In this document: positions 1 through 5,757 of the stretch, piece after piece
Position numbering within the stretch: the stretch's first letter is position 1
Layout of the letters: every line of letters starts with the position of its first letter
From: Phycisphaerae bacterium
GTDB taxonomy: Bacteria > Planctomycetota > Phycisphaerae > UBA1845 > UTPLA1
NCBI GenBank assembly: GCA_029259995.1
Contig: JAJDEC010000670.1
Span: 1 to 5,843 of the forward strand
DNA: 5,843 nucleotides
Reading direction: 5' to 3'
Made by a program: the position numbers and the translations under genes
The notes under the pieces: model-generated
Told to the model about the DNA's origin: nothing
Databases searched by the model: none
What the model saw: the letters and a program-made list of their open reading frames with translations, nothing else

Positions 1-409
1 GCAAGCCGCTCCAAGTCTCGTCGATCGCGCAGACTTTATTGTCGACGAGCCCCGCATCGAGCCCGAATTGTCGAACGACACTGTCCGACAAGTCCGTCAT
101 GATTCCCGACGCCTTCTTGGGCCAGGCGATCCACAGGCCTCCGCTCTGCGCGAGCCGATCCCGCGCCTTCGGGAAATACCCGTCGAGTGCTCGCTGATTG
201 CGACAAAACACCAGGAAGACATCCGTCGTCGCGTTGCCGCGAAGACTGTGGACGACGCTGACGTTGTCGGGCATGTTGATGCGCCGGGATTCGAAGTCCT
301 TCGGCACAGCCACGAGTGCGACGCGATGGCCCGCCTTGATACCAAGCTTCTTCGCCAGCGGCGTTCCCGAATATCCGGTGATCCCGCGTCCGTTCGTCTC
401 TTTGGCCAT
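1..409 (-). CDS. DUF3052 family protein (3' end beyond the window)
   Basis: This is the N-terminal 136 residues of a minus-strand gene whose stop codon lies beyond the left edge. The family has no established function that I know of. The translation begins MAKETNGRG, then TGYSGTPLAKKLGI (residues 11-24) and AGHRVALVAVPKDF (26-39). After a middle section ending in VFLVFCRNQ come GLWIAWPKKASG (91-102) and LVDNKVCAIDETWSGL (121-136). These blocks are the conserved features of DUF3052 proteins as I remember them, and such proteins are small and probably soluble, so only a short C-terminus should be missing. No signal peptide or membrane segment is visible. The ATG at 409 is chosen because the family signature follows within ten codons; its ribosome site is weak (GGAA about 6 bases upstream). 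The gene is divergent from the CoA-transferase fusion across 176 bp. Family assignment is from recalled sequence patterns and is fairly secure; the role is unknown. Confidence 0.88.
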   Translation of the reverse strand, partial: MAKETNGRGITGYSGTPLAKKLGIKAGHRVALVAVPKDFESRRINMPDNVSVVHSLRGNATTDVFLVFCRNQRALDGYFPKARDRLAQSGGLWIAWPKKASGIMTDLSDSVVRQFGLDAGLVDNKVCAIDETWSGL

Positions 410-460
410 GTTATTTCCGATTCTCGCGGGACAAGGGCTTTCGCCCGATTTTCATACAAC

Positions 461-467
461 TATCATA
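461..467. promoter_or_regulatory. Overlapping -10-like boxes between divergent genes
   Basis: The only AT-rich patch in the 176-bp divergent gap (about 447-475) contains TATCAT on the plus strand (461-466). Overlapping it is TATGAT on the minus strand (462-467). Each matches five of the six bases of the sigma-70 -10 consensus. No good -35 hexamer is present at 16-18 bp for either direction, so the assignment rests on the -10 boxes, base composition and position. The minus-strand box is 53 bases from the DUF3052 start; the plus-strand box is about 120 bases from the fusion gene start. A minus-strand transcript would carry a short GGGC-GAAA-GCCC hairpin (435-446). The plus-strand leader would carry a 6-bp hairpin at 508-526. 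Confidence 0.3.
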
Positions 468-585
468 CTTTGAGAGCGTATCGCTGTGCGAATCGCTTGA
501 AAACTCGGGCAGACCGCCGATCTGCCGACAACCCAGGAACCCGGCGATCCGACGCGCGAACTGATGCAGATGGGAATTCCGCGAA

Positions 586-2508
586 ATGAGTGATGACAGG
601 CAGGCGAACTGGAAAGAGCGGTATTCCGACAAGATTCGGACGGCGGAGCGCGCCGTCCAGAAAGTTCGGCACGGTCAGCGCGTATTCATCGGGTCCGGGG
701 CGGGAGAGCCGCAGTCGCTTGTGGAGGCTCTTTCAGCCCGTGAGGATTTGAGCGACACGGAAATCATTCACATTCTGACGCTCGGCGTCGCAACCTATGC
801 AGAGCCGCGATTCGATGCGCGATTTCGGCACAACGCGTATTTCATCGGGCCCAATGTGCGAGAGGCCGTCTGCGAAGGGCGCGCTGACTACACGCCCATC
901 TTTCTTTCAGAGATTTCAGAGCAGTTCCGAAGCGGCCGCGTCGTCATCGACGTGGCCATGATCGAAGTGAGCCGCCCCGACGAACACGGCTACTGCAGCT
1001 TCGGCGTCTCGTGCGATATCGTGAAACCGGCGGCGGAAACGGCTCGATTCGTCATCGCGGAAGTCAACGAGCAGATGCCGCGCGTGTTGGGCGACAATTT
1101 CATCCATGTTCGAGAGATTGATGTTCTCGTACCGAGCGATCGCCCGATTCTGGAGGCGATTCCGGAGGAGCCCGACGATGTGGCGAAGCGGATCGCGCGA
1201 CACGTGTCGCACCTGATCGAAGACGGCGCAACTTTGCAGTTGGGCATCGGGACGATTCCGGACGCCGTGTTGCACAGTCTCGACGGATTCTCGGATCTCG
1301 GCATCCATACAGAGATGTTCAGCGACGGCGTCATGCCGCTTGTCGAGAAAGGCGTTATTACCAACGACAAGAAGACGCTTCATCGCGGCAAGATCATCGC
1401 GAGCTTTGTCCTGGGATCGAAGAAGCTCTACGAATTCATCGACAACAACCCACTGATTGAGTTCCGCCCGACGGAATACGTCAACAACCCGTTCAACATC
1501 GCAAAGAACGACAAGATGATCTCGATCAATGCGGCGATCGAAGTGGATCTGACGGGGCAGGTTTGCGCCGATTCGCTCGGTAAGATGTTCTACAGCGGGA
1601 TCGGCGGCCAGGTCGACTTTACGCGCGGCGCGGCGGCCAGTCGCGGCGGCAAGCCGATCATCGCCCTGCCGTCGACAGCGGACCACGGCACGATCAGCCG
1701 AATCGTTCCCTATCTGAAGCAGGGCGCCGGCGTCGTCACGAGTCGGGGAGATGTGCACTATGTCGTCACGGAACACGGAACGGCCTATCTTCACGGCAAA
1801 TGCATTCGCGAGCGGGCCCTGGCCCTGATCCAGATTGCGGACCCGAAATTCCGGCCCTGGCTCCTGTCGGATGCAAAAGCCCGCAAGATGGTCTACCGGG
1901 ATCAGATCGAATTGCGGATCCAATCGCCCATCTACCCGGACCAGCTCGAAGAAGTCTTTTCAATGCGAAACGGCAAGACGGCATTTCTGCGGCCGCTGAA
2001 ATTGACGGACGAACCCCTATTGCGGCAAATGTTCTACAAACTTTCGGACGAATCGGTTCATTATCGCTTCTTCCGCATGATCAAATCGATGCCGCACGAG
2101 AAACTGCAGGAGTTGCTCCACGTGGATTACACCTCGGACATGGTCCTGGTCGTTCTCACAGGCAGCGACGAGTCCGGGGAGATGATCGGGATCGCACACT
2201 ACAGCAAGAACCCGCGAGACAATTTCGCCGACGCCGCATTTCTGGTACGCGACGATTATCAGAATCTGGGCGTCGGCACATTGATGATGAACCGACTTGT
2301 GGATGCTGCACGGCAGAACGGAATTGCGGGACTGACGGCGGACGTGCTCATCGACAATCACGGAATGCTCCGGATTTTTCATCGTTGCGGCTTCCCGGTT
2401 GAAAGCCAGCTGGAGGACGGCGTGTACGCGCTGCGAATACCCTTCACGGAGCATCGCAAACGCCCAGGTGACGTCACGCCGACGACGGAGCCGATCGAAC
2501 CGGAGTAA
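586..2508 (+). CDS. Acetyl-CoA hydrolase/CoA-transferase fused to a C-terminal GNAT acetyltransferase
   Basis: This cytoplasmic enzyme of 640 residues has two domains. Residues 1 to about 455 form an acetyl-CoA hydrolase/4-hydroxybutyrate CoA-transferase-type domain, which moves CoA between acyl groups through a glutamyl-CoA intermediate or hydrolyses acyl-CoA. Supporting motifs are GSGAGEPQSLVEAL (36-49), PDEHGYCSFG (131-140), LQLGIGTIPDAVL (217-229), HTEMFSDG (241-248, E243 the likely catalytic glutamate), SGIGGQVDFTRGA (337-349) and VVTEHGTAYLHGK (393-405). Residues about 462-621 form a GNAT domain with the acetyl-CoA pyrophosphate-binding loop QNLGVG (559-564), FHRCGF (598-603) and YRFF (493-496), resembling the acetyltransferase part of Pat/PatZ protein acetyltransferases. 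The tail from 622 is low-complexity and Thr/Pro/Glu-rich. The ATG at 586 is preceded by a weak GGGA at 572-575. The next gene starts 0 or 39 bases after the stop, suggesting an operon. Acyl substrate and acetylation target cannot be read from sequence. Both domains look intact and in one frame. Confidence 0.93.
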   Translation: MSDDRQANWKERYSDKIRTAERAVQKVRHGQRVFIGSGAGEPQSLVEALSAREDLSDTEIIHILTLGVATYAEPRFDARFRHNAYFIGPNVREAVCEGRADYTPIFLSEISEQFRSGRVVIDVAMIEVSRPDEHGYCSFGVSCDIVKPAAETARFVIAEVNEQMPRVLGDNFIHVREIDVLVPSDRPILEAIPEEPDDVAKRIARHVSHLIEDGATLQLGIGTIPDAVLHSLDGFSDLGIHTEMFSDGVMPLVEKGVITNDKKTLHRGKIIASFVLGSKKLYEFIDNNPLIEFRPTEYVNNPFNIAKNDKMISINAAIEVDLTGQVCADSLGKMFYSGIGGQVDFTRGAAASRGGKPIIALPSTADHGTISRIVPYLKQGAGVVTSRGDVHYVVTEHGTAYLHGKCIRERALALIQIADPKFRPWLLSDAKARKMVYRDQIELRIQSPIYPDQLEEVFSMRNGKTAFLRPLKLTDEPLLRQMFYKLSDESVHYRFFRMIKSMPHEKLQELLHVDYTSDMVLVVLTGSDESGEMIGIAHYSKNPRDNFADAAFLVRDDYQNLGVGTLMMNRLVDAARQNGIAGLTADVLIDNHGMLRIFHRCGFPVESQLEDGVYALRIPFTEHRKRPGDVTPTTEPIEPE

Positions 2509-2547
2509 TTGACTGCCGCCGCGTCGCGTCGGATTGATCTCTTTTTT

Positions 2548-3906
2548 ATGCCGAAAACCCCTGTGCCCAGCATCGAGGCCGCATCCAACACGCCCTCGAA
2601 CGATGTGACAGGCGAATCGCTGCAATCACGGCGAATCGCGTATGGGCTCCTGGCTGTCGGAACGGCCTGGGCGGCAATCGTCACGCTCTTTTCGCGAGTC
2701 CTTCTGGCGTATATCGACGCGCTCGCCCTCAGTCCGATTCGCGTCGAGCAGTTGTTTACAACGATGCGTTTGCACGGTGTGGCCGCGGGTCTTTTTTGTG
2801 TGTGTCTGCTCATCGTGCGCCGGCGCAAAGTGCTGACTGCCCGATGGCCGAAGGTCATTCTGGTCATGATGCTGGCGCTGTTGGTTGTGTCATTCGATCG
2901 AATCGTGGGATACTGCTATCCGCCGCCGCGGCGATTGTCGCCGATCGTGGTTCGGCATCCCCGCCGGTGTTTCGGGCATCAGCCGAACAAACTGGGCGTT
3001 CTGGACGGCGTCGAGACGCGCACCAATCAATTCGGTTTTCGAGGCCCCGACGTCTCTTCCACGAAGGCACCGAATACCACACGGATTCTCTTTCTCGGGG
3101 ATTCCGTCACATTCGGAACGCAGCTCGGGGATGATCAAACGCCGGTCACGCAGGTGCAGCGTTATCTGGAAACGCATTTGTCGTCCCGACGATCCGAATG
3201 TCTGAATGCCGGCGTGTGCGGATACGCGACGTGGCAGGAACTCGACCTGCTGAAGGATGAGGGACTGGCCGCCGAGCCGGATGTCGTCGTCCTGCAATTC
3301 TGCCTCAACGACATGATTGATGTCGCCGGCGTGGAACGCGGTGTCCTGATCGGCAATCGGATTCGGTTTGATCCGCCGGCCTCATTTCACTGGAGCGGGA
3401 CGGTTCGGGCGATCACGACGCTCGTCAATCAACAACGCAACGAGCAATTGGAATCGCAGCAACACTGGGCGGCGGATCGATTGTTCGCGGAGGTCCATTC
3501 GGCCGCGCTTCAGGAACTGGACGATGTGTATCGCGATCCGCCGTTGCCAGTCGTGCGCGAGGCCTGGAATAAGTGCTATGAGGATCTGGATGGCGTGGCG
3601 CGCGTCTGCCGGGAAAACTCGCTACGCATGATGTTGGTCTACTCGCCGGTCGTCTACGAAATCGGTGACGCGGGCAAGTATCGGCAGCCATCTCGATTTC
3701 TGCGCGCCTGGGCGAACGACGCCGAAGTACCATTTCTTGATCTTACGGGCACGTATCTGCCGATCCGCCATCGAGCGCCGTCGGAATTCGACGCGTTGTT
3801 CATGGACAATCTGCACGTCTCTCGCGCCGGCGCGAAAGTCATGGGCGAAGCGATTGGACGATTCCTCATCGACTCGGGCCTTTTGCCGAATACGGACCAG
3901 CGCTAG
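2548..3906 (+). CDS. Membrane-anchored SGNH/GDSL-type hydrolase
   Basis: This is a 452-residue membrane protein with a lipase/esterase-like SGNH domain; the substrate is unknown. Numbered from the ATG, likely membrane helices lie at about 29-52, 75-90 and 102-123. Arginines before helix 1 and an RRRK cluster after helix 2 fit a cytoplasmic N-terminus, so the catalytic part after helix 3 would face the periplasm. SGNH landmarks are FLGDSVTFG with nucleophile S186, NAG with G222, LQFCLND with N254 and FMDNLHVS with D420 and H423. TNQFGFRG just before the domain is frequent in such anchored SGNH proteins. Start choice is uncertain. The ATG at 2548 follows a T6 run with only GGAT far upstream. 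An in-frame TTG at 2509 directly abuts the previous stop and would add 13 residues, but its GGAG (2502-2505) is only 3 bases away. Either way the gene is closely coupled to the upstream fusion gene. The oxyanion block reads CLND rather than the commoner GxND. Confidence 0.86.
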   Translation: MPKTPVPSIEAASNTPSNDVTGESLQSRRIAYGLLAVGTAWAAIVTLFSRVLLAYIDALALSPIRVEQLFTTMRLHGVAAGLFCVCLLIVRRRKVLTARWPKVILVMMLALLVVSFDRIVGYCYPPPRRLSPIVVRHPRRCFGHQPNKLGVLDGVETRTNQFGFRGPDVSSTKAPNTTRILFLGDSVTFGTQLGDDQTPVTQVQRYLETHLSSRRSECLNAGVCGYATWQELDLLKDEGLAAEPDVVVLQFCLNDMIDVAGVERGVLIGNRIRFDPPASFHWSGTVRAITTLVNQQRNEQLESQQHWAADRLFAEVHSAALQELDDVYRDPPLPVVREAWNKCYEDLDGVARVCRENSLRMMLVYSPVVYEIGDAGKYRQPSRFLRAWANDAEVPFLDLTGTYLPIRHRAPSEFDALFMDNLHVSRAGAKVMGEAIGRFLIDSGLLPNTDQR

Positions 3907-3948
3907 CGTCGGGTCTGGCTCAAACCTGCGCATTCAGATGCAGACATT

Positions 3949-3971
3949 CGTGCGGGCGGGACGCCCGCACG
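3949..3971. terminator. Perfect GC-rich hairpin between convergent genes
   Basis: The arms cgtgcgggcg (3949-3958) and cgcccgcacg (3962-3971) are perfectly complementary over 10 bp around a GGA triloop. The hairpin sits 43 bases after the SGNH hydrolase stop and 35 bases from the stop of the converging zinc-ribbon gene, a natural place for a two-way terminator. Neither strand has a T-run after the stem, so it is not a canonical intrinsic terminator. It could instead be a dispersed hairpin repeat or an RNA 3'-end stabiliser. Confidence 0.45.
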
Positions 3972-4005
3972 CCCCGAATTCCAGATGCCTCGACCAGGTG
4001 AGTTT

Positions 4006-4566
4006 TCAGGCCTCGCCCAGTTCCTCGCCCGATTCGGCGGCCTGGGATGTCAAGAGTTCGTCGAGCGTAAAGACCGCGCCGCATTCGGGGCATTTGGCTT
4101 CGCGAAGCCCCGTCATGTTGTAGGCACAGATCGGGCAGCTGACAGTATCTGTTCCCCGCTCCACGATTCGCGCGTGCCGTTCGCCCGTCGATTCGCGCCA
4201 GACGAAGACAGTCATCAAGACGAAAACGACCGGAAACATGGAATTCCCGAACAGGATCCTCGGCTCAATCGGCATCCCCACGAAATCGCGCAGGACCACG
4301 ACGGCCAGAATTGACGCAAACGCGCCGAGTCCGACGGCGGCCAGCGTCAACAATTGGCGTCTCGACGTCCAGACAACGGAGCGACGCCATATCGCGATCC
4401 AGTAGATCACGACGAACACGTCCGTGGCGATCCACGCAACAAGCATCCCCCGCGCGTCAGGTGTTCCGCCGATCATCGCGGTCGCGGCGAAGCCGGTCAT
4501 CATGATGATCCCGGCCAGGGGCAGCATGAGCATGGCGAGGACAAGCCGTGCGATGATTCTGGTCAA
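4006..4566 (-). CDS. Four-TM membrane protein with C-terminal zinc ribbon
   Basis: This is a hypothetical inner-membrane protein of 186 residues. Hydrophobic helices lie at about 7-31, 41-60, 72-92 and 103-123. They are followed by a soluble tail with CPIC (C144, C147) and CPEC (C159, C162), a four-cysteine zinc-ribbon knuckle with the intervening text AYNMTGLREAK. Small membrane proteins with this CPxC...GL...CPEC module are common in planctomycetes, as I recall, and have no assigned role. The frame stays open upstream to an ATG at 4848, but that extension is Arg/Gly/Ser-rich. The TTG at 4566 is preferred: GAAAGGG lies 8 bases upstream, the first helix follows at once, and a TATTAT box lies 49-54 bases upstream. 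The main alternative is the ATG at 4653, which has no clear ribosome site and would lie upstream of the expected transcript start. The gene converges with the SGNH hydrolase and is divergent from the next gene. Confidence 0.8.
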   Translation of the reverse strand: MTRIIARLVLAMLMLPLAGIIMMTGFAATAMIGGTPDARGMLVAWIATDVFVVIYWIAIWRRSVVWTSRRQLLTLAAVGLGAFASILAVVVLRDFVGMPIEPRILFGNSMFPVVFVLMTVFVWRESTGERHARIVERGTDTVSCPICAYNMTGLREAKCPECGAVFTLDELLTSQAAESGEELGEA

Positions 4567-4613
4567 GTGTCGAGCCCTTTCTTCGCAACAGCGGCCGTTG
4601 TCGAACGATGTCG

Positions 4614-4620
4614 GATAATA
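4614..4620. promoter_or_regulatory. Overlapping -10-like boxes between divergent membrane-protein genes
   Basis: GATAAT on the plus strand (4614-4619) overlaps TATTAT on the minus strand (complement of 4615-4620). Each matches the sigma-70 -10 consensus at five of six bases. No clear -35 is present in either direction. A minus-strand start near 4608 would give a leader of about 40 bases to the TTG at 4566, whose GAAAGGG ribosome site it would include. A plus-strand start would give a leader of roughly 175 bases to the ATG at 4800. Confidence 0.35.
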
Positions 4621-4768
4621 CGCATCGCACGGCCATCTTGTTCGTATCGTCATCGTCGTCGAGGCCCGGCGATTCCAATTCGGCCCCCCCGTGCATGGGC
4701 CGCCGCCGCCTTCATCCTGAATCGCTGGACTTCCTGAGCCGCCATGCGTCGCTCCACGGCGGATTCGA

Positions 4769-4784
4769 CAGGCGGCCCCGCCTG
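4769..4784 (+). promoter_or_regulatory. Leader hairpin just upstream of a small membrane-protein gene
   Basis: caggcgg (4769-4775) pairs perfectly with ccgcctg (4778-4784) around a CC dinucleotide, ending 15 bases before the ATG at 4800. The tight two-base loop would open to four in RNA, leaving a 6-bp stem. Its position next to the ribosome-binding region could affect initiation, or it may be another dispersed GC-rich palindrome like those elsewhere in the window. The structure is seen; any function is a guess. Confidence 0.3.
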
Positions 4785-4799
4785 CCTCATCATGAGGGC

Positions 4800-5165
4800 A
4801 TGATTGCCGTACTCTCCGTATGGATTGCCCTTGGCGCGCTGCTGACATCGATCGTGTTGATCTTTTTTCCTGACGGCAGCGCCGAGTCGGTCGTCACGCT
4901 TTTACCCTACACGATCGCGCTGTCCGCGACGCTGGCGTCGGCCGTGCTGTGGGCGCTTCGATCGCGAGAGACAGCGGAGGACGGTGTCGGCGGCCAGCGA
5001 TTGCAGGCCCTGGCGGCGCTCGCGATCAACTCGATGACATTCGCCATCATGCTGTTTTCCCTGCTGGACCCGCTCTACGCACTGTCGGCAATGGTGATCG
5101 AATACGTGTTTCTGCAAATCTGCTGGCTGCTGTATACGCGGATCGTGATGCGGAAGCCGGGATGA
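4800..5165 (+). CDS. Small four-TM hypothetical membrane protein
   Basis: This 121-residue protein consists almost wholly of four hydrophobic helices, at about 2-23, 32-53, 68-88 and 93-113. A charged loop (RSRETAEDGVGGQR, 54-67) lies between helices 2 and 3 and a basic end (RKPG) follows helix 4. I do not recognise a family; no cysteine motif or enzymatic signature is seen. The frame is open back to an ATG at 4608, but that upstream part is Arg/Ser/His-rich and unlike the rest, so the ATG at 4800 at the start of the first helix is preferred. GAGGG lies only one base before this ATG, unusually close, so the true start remains open. Two Arg before and several charges after helix 2 suggest the central loop is cytoplasmic. 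It is divergent from the zinc-ribbon membrane protein and ends 78 bases before thiS. A perfect -10 box precedes thiS, so the two need not be co-transcribed. Confidence 0.65.
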   Translation: MIAVLSVWIALGALLTSIVLIFFPDGSAESVVTLLPYTIALSATLASAVLWALRSRETAEDGVGGQRLQALAALAINSMTFAIMLFSLLDPLYALSAMVIEYVFLQICWLLYTRIVMRKPG

Positions 5166-5176
5166 CGGCGCGGGCT

Positions 5177-5182
5177 TATAAT
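5177..5182 (+). promoter_or_regulatory. Consensus TATAAT -10 box for thiS
   Basis: A perfect sigma-70 -10 hexamer lies 61 bases before the thiS ATG and just after the stop of the upstream gene. No TTGACA-like -35 is found at 16-18 bp; the spacing positions read GC-rich sequence. The box sits in the 7-base loop of an inverted repeat, cgggc (5171-5175) with gcccg (5183-5187). Transcription would start near 5189, giving a leader of about 55 bases with a possible 5-bp hairpin (gacgg 5195-5199, ccgtc 5207-5211). Confidence 0.55.
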
Positions 5183-5243
5183 GCCCGGGCTTGAGACGGG
5201 ATGTGACCGTCGATGTTGCGGAATTCGGATGGATGGGATGCAC

Positions 5244-5468
5244 ATGAGCGCCTCGCGCACAACTGGATCAATCGTCGTCTCTGTCAACGGCGATGACGTG
5301 TCGCTGGTTGAACCTGCGACAGTGGCGGCGCTGGTCGACGTGCGCAAGCCTCGGCCGCCGTTCGCGGTGGAAGTGAACAAGCAGCTGGTGCGATTCAAAG
5401 AGTATGAAGTGACGCCGCTGGCGGCGGGCGATTGCGTGGAAATTGTGACGCTCGTGGGCGGTGGTTAA
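5244..5468 (+). CDS. thiS: Sulfur carrier protein ThiS
   Basis: This is a ubiquitin-fold sulfur carrier of 74 residues for the thiazole half of thiamine. Its C-terminal glycine is adenylated by a ThiF-type enzyme, converted to a thiocarboxylate and used by thiazole synthase ThiG. Visible family features are VVSVNGD (11-17), FAVEVNKQLV (40-49), the GDCVEIVTLVGGG end (62-74) and the terminal Gly-Gly. Length is slightly above the usual 65-70 residues because of a short N-terminal SASRTTGS. The ATG at 5244 is chosen for its GGGA ribosome site at 5235-5238 and for the beta-strand that starts soon after. In-frame ATGs at 5238 and 5229 are possible and would add 2 or 5 residues. The leader shows no TPP riboswitch elements. 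No thiG, thiF or other thiamine gene follows within the window; a repeat-rich stretch does. Confidence 0.9.
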   Translation: MSASRTTGSIVVSVNGDDVSLVEPATVAALVDVRKPRPPFAVEVNKQLVRFKEYEVTPLAAGDCVEIVTLVGGG

Positions 5469-5532
5469 TGCGTTCAGAGCCGCGACCGTCAGGGAGCGGA
5501 GCGTGTTCCTTGTCGAAGGCCAGCCGAGCCCG

Positions 5533-5566
5533 TTGGCGAGAGCGAACATTCGCTCGCGCCCGGCAC
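5533..5566 (+). repeat. 34-bp direct repeat, copy A, hairpin-forming
   Basis: The copy starts ttggcgagagcg and ends cccggcac, and matches copy B at 5810-5843 at 32 of 34 positions. It folds as a hairpin from 5535 to 5560: ggcg, an A-G mismatch, then gagcgaa pairing with ttcgctc around a CA loop, and cgcc closing the stem. That is 11 base pairs with one internal mismatch. Homology does not extend upstream of the repeat, so the left boundary is sharp. Confidence 0.85.
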
Positions 5567-5581
5567 TGCTTGAGAGCAGTG
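5564..5581 (+). repeat. 7-bp hairpin overlapping the end of direct-repeat copy A
   Basis: cactgct (5564-5570) pairs perfectly with agcagtg (5575-5581) around a TGAG loop. It is followed by gcaccc; the string tggcaccc (5580-5587) recurs at 5781-5788. Copy B of the direct repeat is cut by the window edge just where this hairpin would begin, so whether it belongs to the repeat unit cannot be decided here. Confidence 0.6.
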
Positions 5582-5610
5582 GCACCCTCGTCGTGGCAAC
5601 CGGCGTGTTT

Positions 5611-5627
5611 TCGCTCCGAAGGAGCGA
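5611..5627. repeat. 7-bp hairpin with GAA triloop
   Basis: tcgctcc (5611-5617) pairs perfectly with ggagcga (5621-5627) around GAA. It lies 6 bases upstream of the GTAG-footed REP-like element and shares its loop sequence with three other hairpins in this tail. Confidence 0.7.
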
Positions 5628-5633
5628 CGGATC

Positions 5634-5683
5634 GTAGCCACGGGTGAAGCGAAGACCGCGAAGCGGTCAAGCGAAACCCGTGG
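5634..5683 (+). repeat. REP-like element: GTAG tetranucleotide plus nested hairpin
   Basis: GTAG (5634-5637) lies directly at the foot of an 8-bp perfect stem, ccacgggt (5638-5645) with acccgtgg (5676-5683). Inside the loop is a second perfect stem, gaccgc (5654-5659) with gcggtc (5663-5668), around a GAA triloop. The inner hairpin is bracketed by 7-bp direct repeats aagcgaa (5647-5653 and 5669-5675). A GTAG or GGAG at the 5' foot of a hairpin is the hallmark of bacterial REP sequences recognised by RAYT (TnpA_REP) Y1 transposase relatives. Only one copy is in the window, so its repetitive nature is inferred. Confidence 0.6.
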
Positions 5684-5706
5684 AAGACTGACACGATTAG
5701 CGATTC

Positions 5707-5723
5707 CCGCCCTGAAGGGGCGG
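5707..5723. repeat. 7-bp hairpin with GAA triloop (one G-T pair)
   Basis: ccgccct (5707-5713) pairs with ggggcgg (5717-5723) around GAA. The loop-closing pair is T-G and the remaining six are Watson-Crick. It lies 23 bases after the REP-like element. No T-run follows, so it does not look like an intrinsic terminator. Confidence 0.6.
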
Positions 5724-5757
5724 CGGAACGCTGGCGACGGCGCCGCGAATCACCTGG

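Noticed and set aside
68..589. 173-codon plus-strand open frame
   Set aside because: It overlaps the DUF3052 gene antisense. The product is Arg/Asp-rich without domains, and the minus-strand reading is clearly the conserved one.
916..1923. 335-codon minus-strand open frame
   Set aside because: It lies wholly inside the CoA-transferase domain on the opposite strand. Its translation is rich in Arg, Asp and His with no recognisable motif, while the plus strand carries a full set of family motifs.
4608..4799. N-terminal extension of the small four-TM protein to the ATG at 4608
   Set aside because: The 64 extra residues are basic, Ser/His-rich and without structure. They would overlap the probable promoter patch of the divergent gene.
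4567..4848. N-terminal extension of the zinc-ribbon membrane protein to the ATG at 4848
   Set aside because: The extra 94 residues are Gly/Arg/Ser-rich and overlap the divergent gene. The TTG at 4566 has a good ribosome site and starts at the first helix.
5183..5243. TPP riboswitch in the thiS leader
   Set aside because: The leader is only about 55 bases and lacks the conserved CUGAGA and the second THI-box helix, so only a short 5-bp hairpin can be formed.
5432..5647. Plus-strand open frame with an ATG overlapping the thiS stop
   Set aside because: The overlap resembles translational coupling, but the product (Arg/Ser-rich, containing EPRPSGSG) comes from repeat DNA and ends within the REP-like element.
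5634..5683. tRNA-like or small structured RNA gene
   Set aside because: The nested stems form a stem within a loop, not a cloverleaf. There is no acceptor stem with CCA, T-loop or anticodon arm, and no promoter directly upstream.
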